Under the pieces are notes generated by a model. The model made no database searches and was not told where the DNA came from. It worked only from the letters and a program-made list of their open reading frames with translations. The position numbers and the translations under genes were made by a program. 64,000 bases of DNA from Carposina sasakii. Its lineage: Eukaryota; Arthropoda; Insecta; Lepidoptera; Carposinidae. The stretch is taken from assembly GCA_014607495.2 (NCBI GenBank), contig CP053167.1, forward strand, positions 496,001-560,000. The letters are read 5' to 3'. Shown piece after piece: positions 63,571 through 64,000 of this stretch (position 1 is the stretch's first letter; each line of letters starts with the position of its first letter).

Positions 63571-64000
63571 GGGCAAATTTTGACTTTGATTTGATTTGAA
63601 ATGCTCTAAACCTTTATTTTGTAGTTTTTACATAGAAATGTACATATAAAGTTATTTATTGTTTACTTAAGCTACAATATTGATAGATTATTTGAATCTA
63701 AATACGTAAGTCTTTTTTTATAGCATAAATAATACCAATAAACTGACTTTTAAAAAAAATTAACCGACTTCAAACTTTAACTAAAAAGCGATAAATAACG
63801 TAACTAATTTATCTACTTAATACATATTTGAAATTATTTAAATATTTACAACTATCTAATATTTTAACAAAGACATCGTTAACTATTTAAATATTTATAA
63901 TTATCACTTATTTTTTGGAGTCAGTGCTAGCCTAGGTAACGTAGCTGTTGTGTTGATGGACGCGCGCGGCTGGCAACGCCACACACACGGCAAAATACAA
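63571..64000. other. Non-coding, nothing certain
   Basis: AT-rich. AATTAACCGACTTCAAAC at about 63759-63776 resembles a repeat end often seen in Lepidoptera, but no partner was found. Confidence 0.3.

Overview
The window looks like lepidopteran (moth or butterfly) nuclear DNA made almost entirely of transposable elements. I found no host gene I could name with confidence. Pointers to Lepidoptera: a tRNA-derived SINE with a TTTA-type tail (20550-20800), a retroposon 3' end of the moth type ending in a TATG-like run (24015-24210), RTE, R1/jockey, BEL/Pao and gypsy retroelements, and PIF/Harbinger elements carrying a MADF-BESS gene. Taxon is inference from family content and AT-rich composition.

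Layout. 1-7007: broken pogo/Tigger elements and jockey-like fragments, with a 255-bp MITE that splits an endonuclease fragment. 7008-17400: relics of a Sola-like transposase, a Penelope-like GIY-YIG domain, another pogo element, piggyBac and an internally deleted BEL/Pao, plus two copies of a small repeat carrying a hammerhead-like motif. 17458-22060: a gypsy gag/LTR relic with a complete pogo/Tigger element (TA target duplication) inserted in it, which itself holds a SINE. 22115-24560: fragments of Harbinger, P element, a SINE/RTE tail and a pogo terminus. 25548-31261: an element with 8-bp target duplications (hAT-like), whose left end was hit by a PIF/Harbinger element.

31263 to about 59000 is one RTE retrotransposon split twice. 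A 7.26-kb gypsy element (32525-39785, 450-bp LTRs with no difference seen by eye, CATG duplication) sits in its reverse transcriptase. A tandem BEL/Pao array with three 460-bp LTRs and one GTTTG duplication (41659-58990) sits near its 5' end. The second BEL unit carries a 3.74-kb Sola-like element, which in turn contains an LTR-gag fragment of another retroelement. From 59000 to the end are a possible solo LTR, a MITE, an R1-type ORF1 relic, a MADF-BESS relic, a small reverse-transcriptase fragment and one possible host exon.

Two things stand out. The gypsy element carries, between pol and its 3' LTR, an array of about 17 short hairpins whose stems change in a compensated way and whose spacing alternates 16/21 nt. 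The same element has a 294-bp insertion between gag and pol, flanked by a 12-bp duplication, that contains a hammerhead-ribozyme-like core with two supporting stem I helices. Nothing could be searched or folded computationally; family names rest on motifs read by eye.
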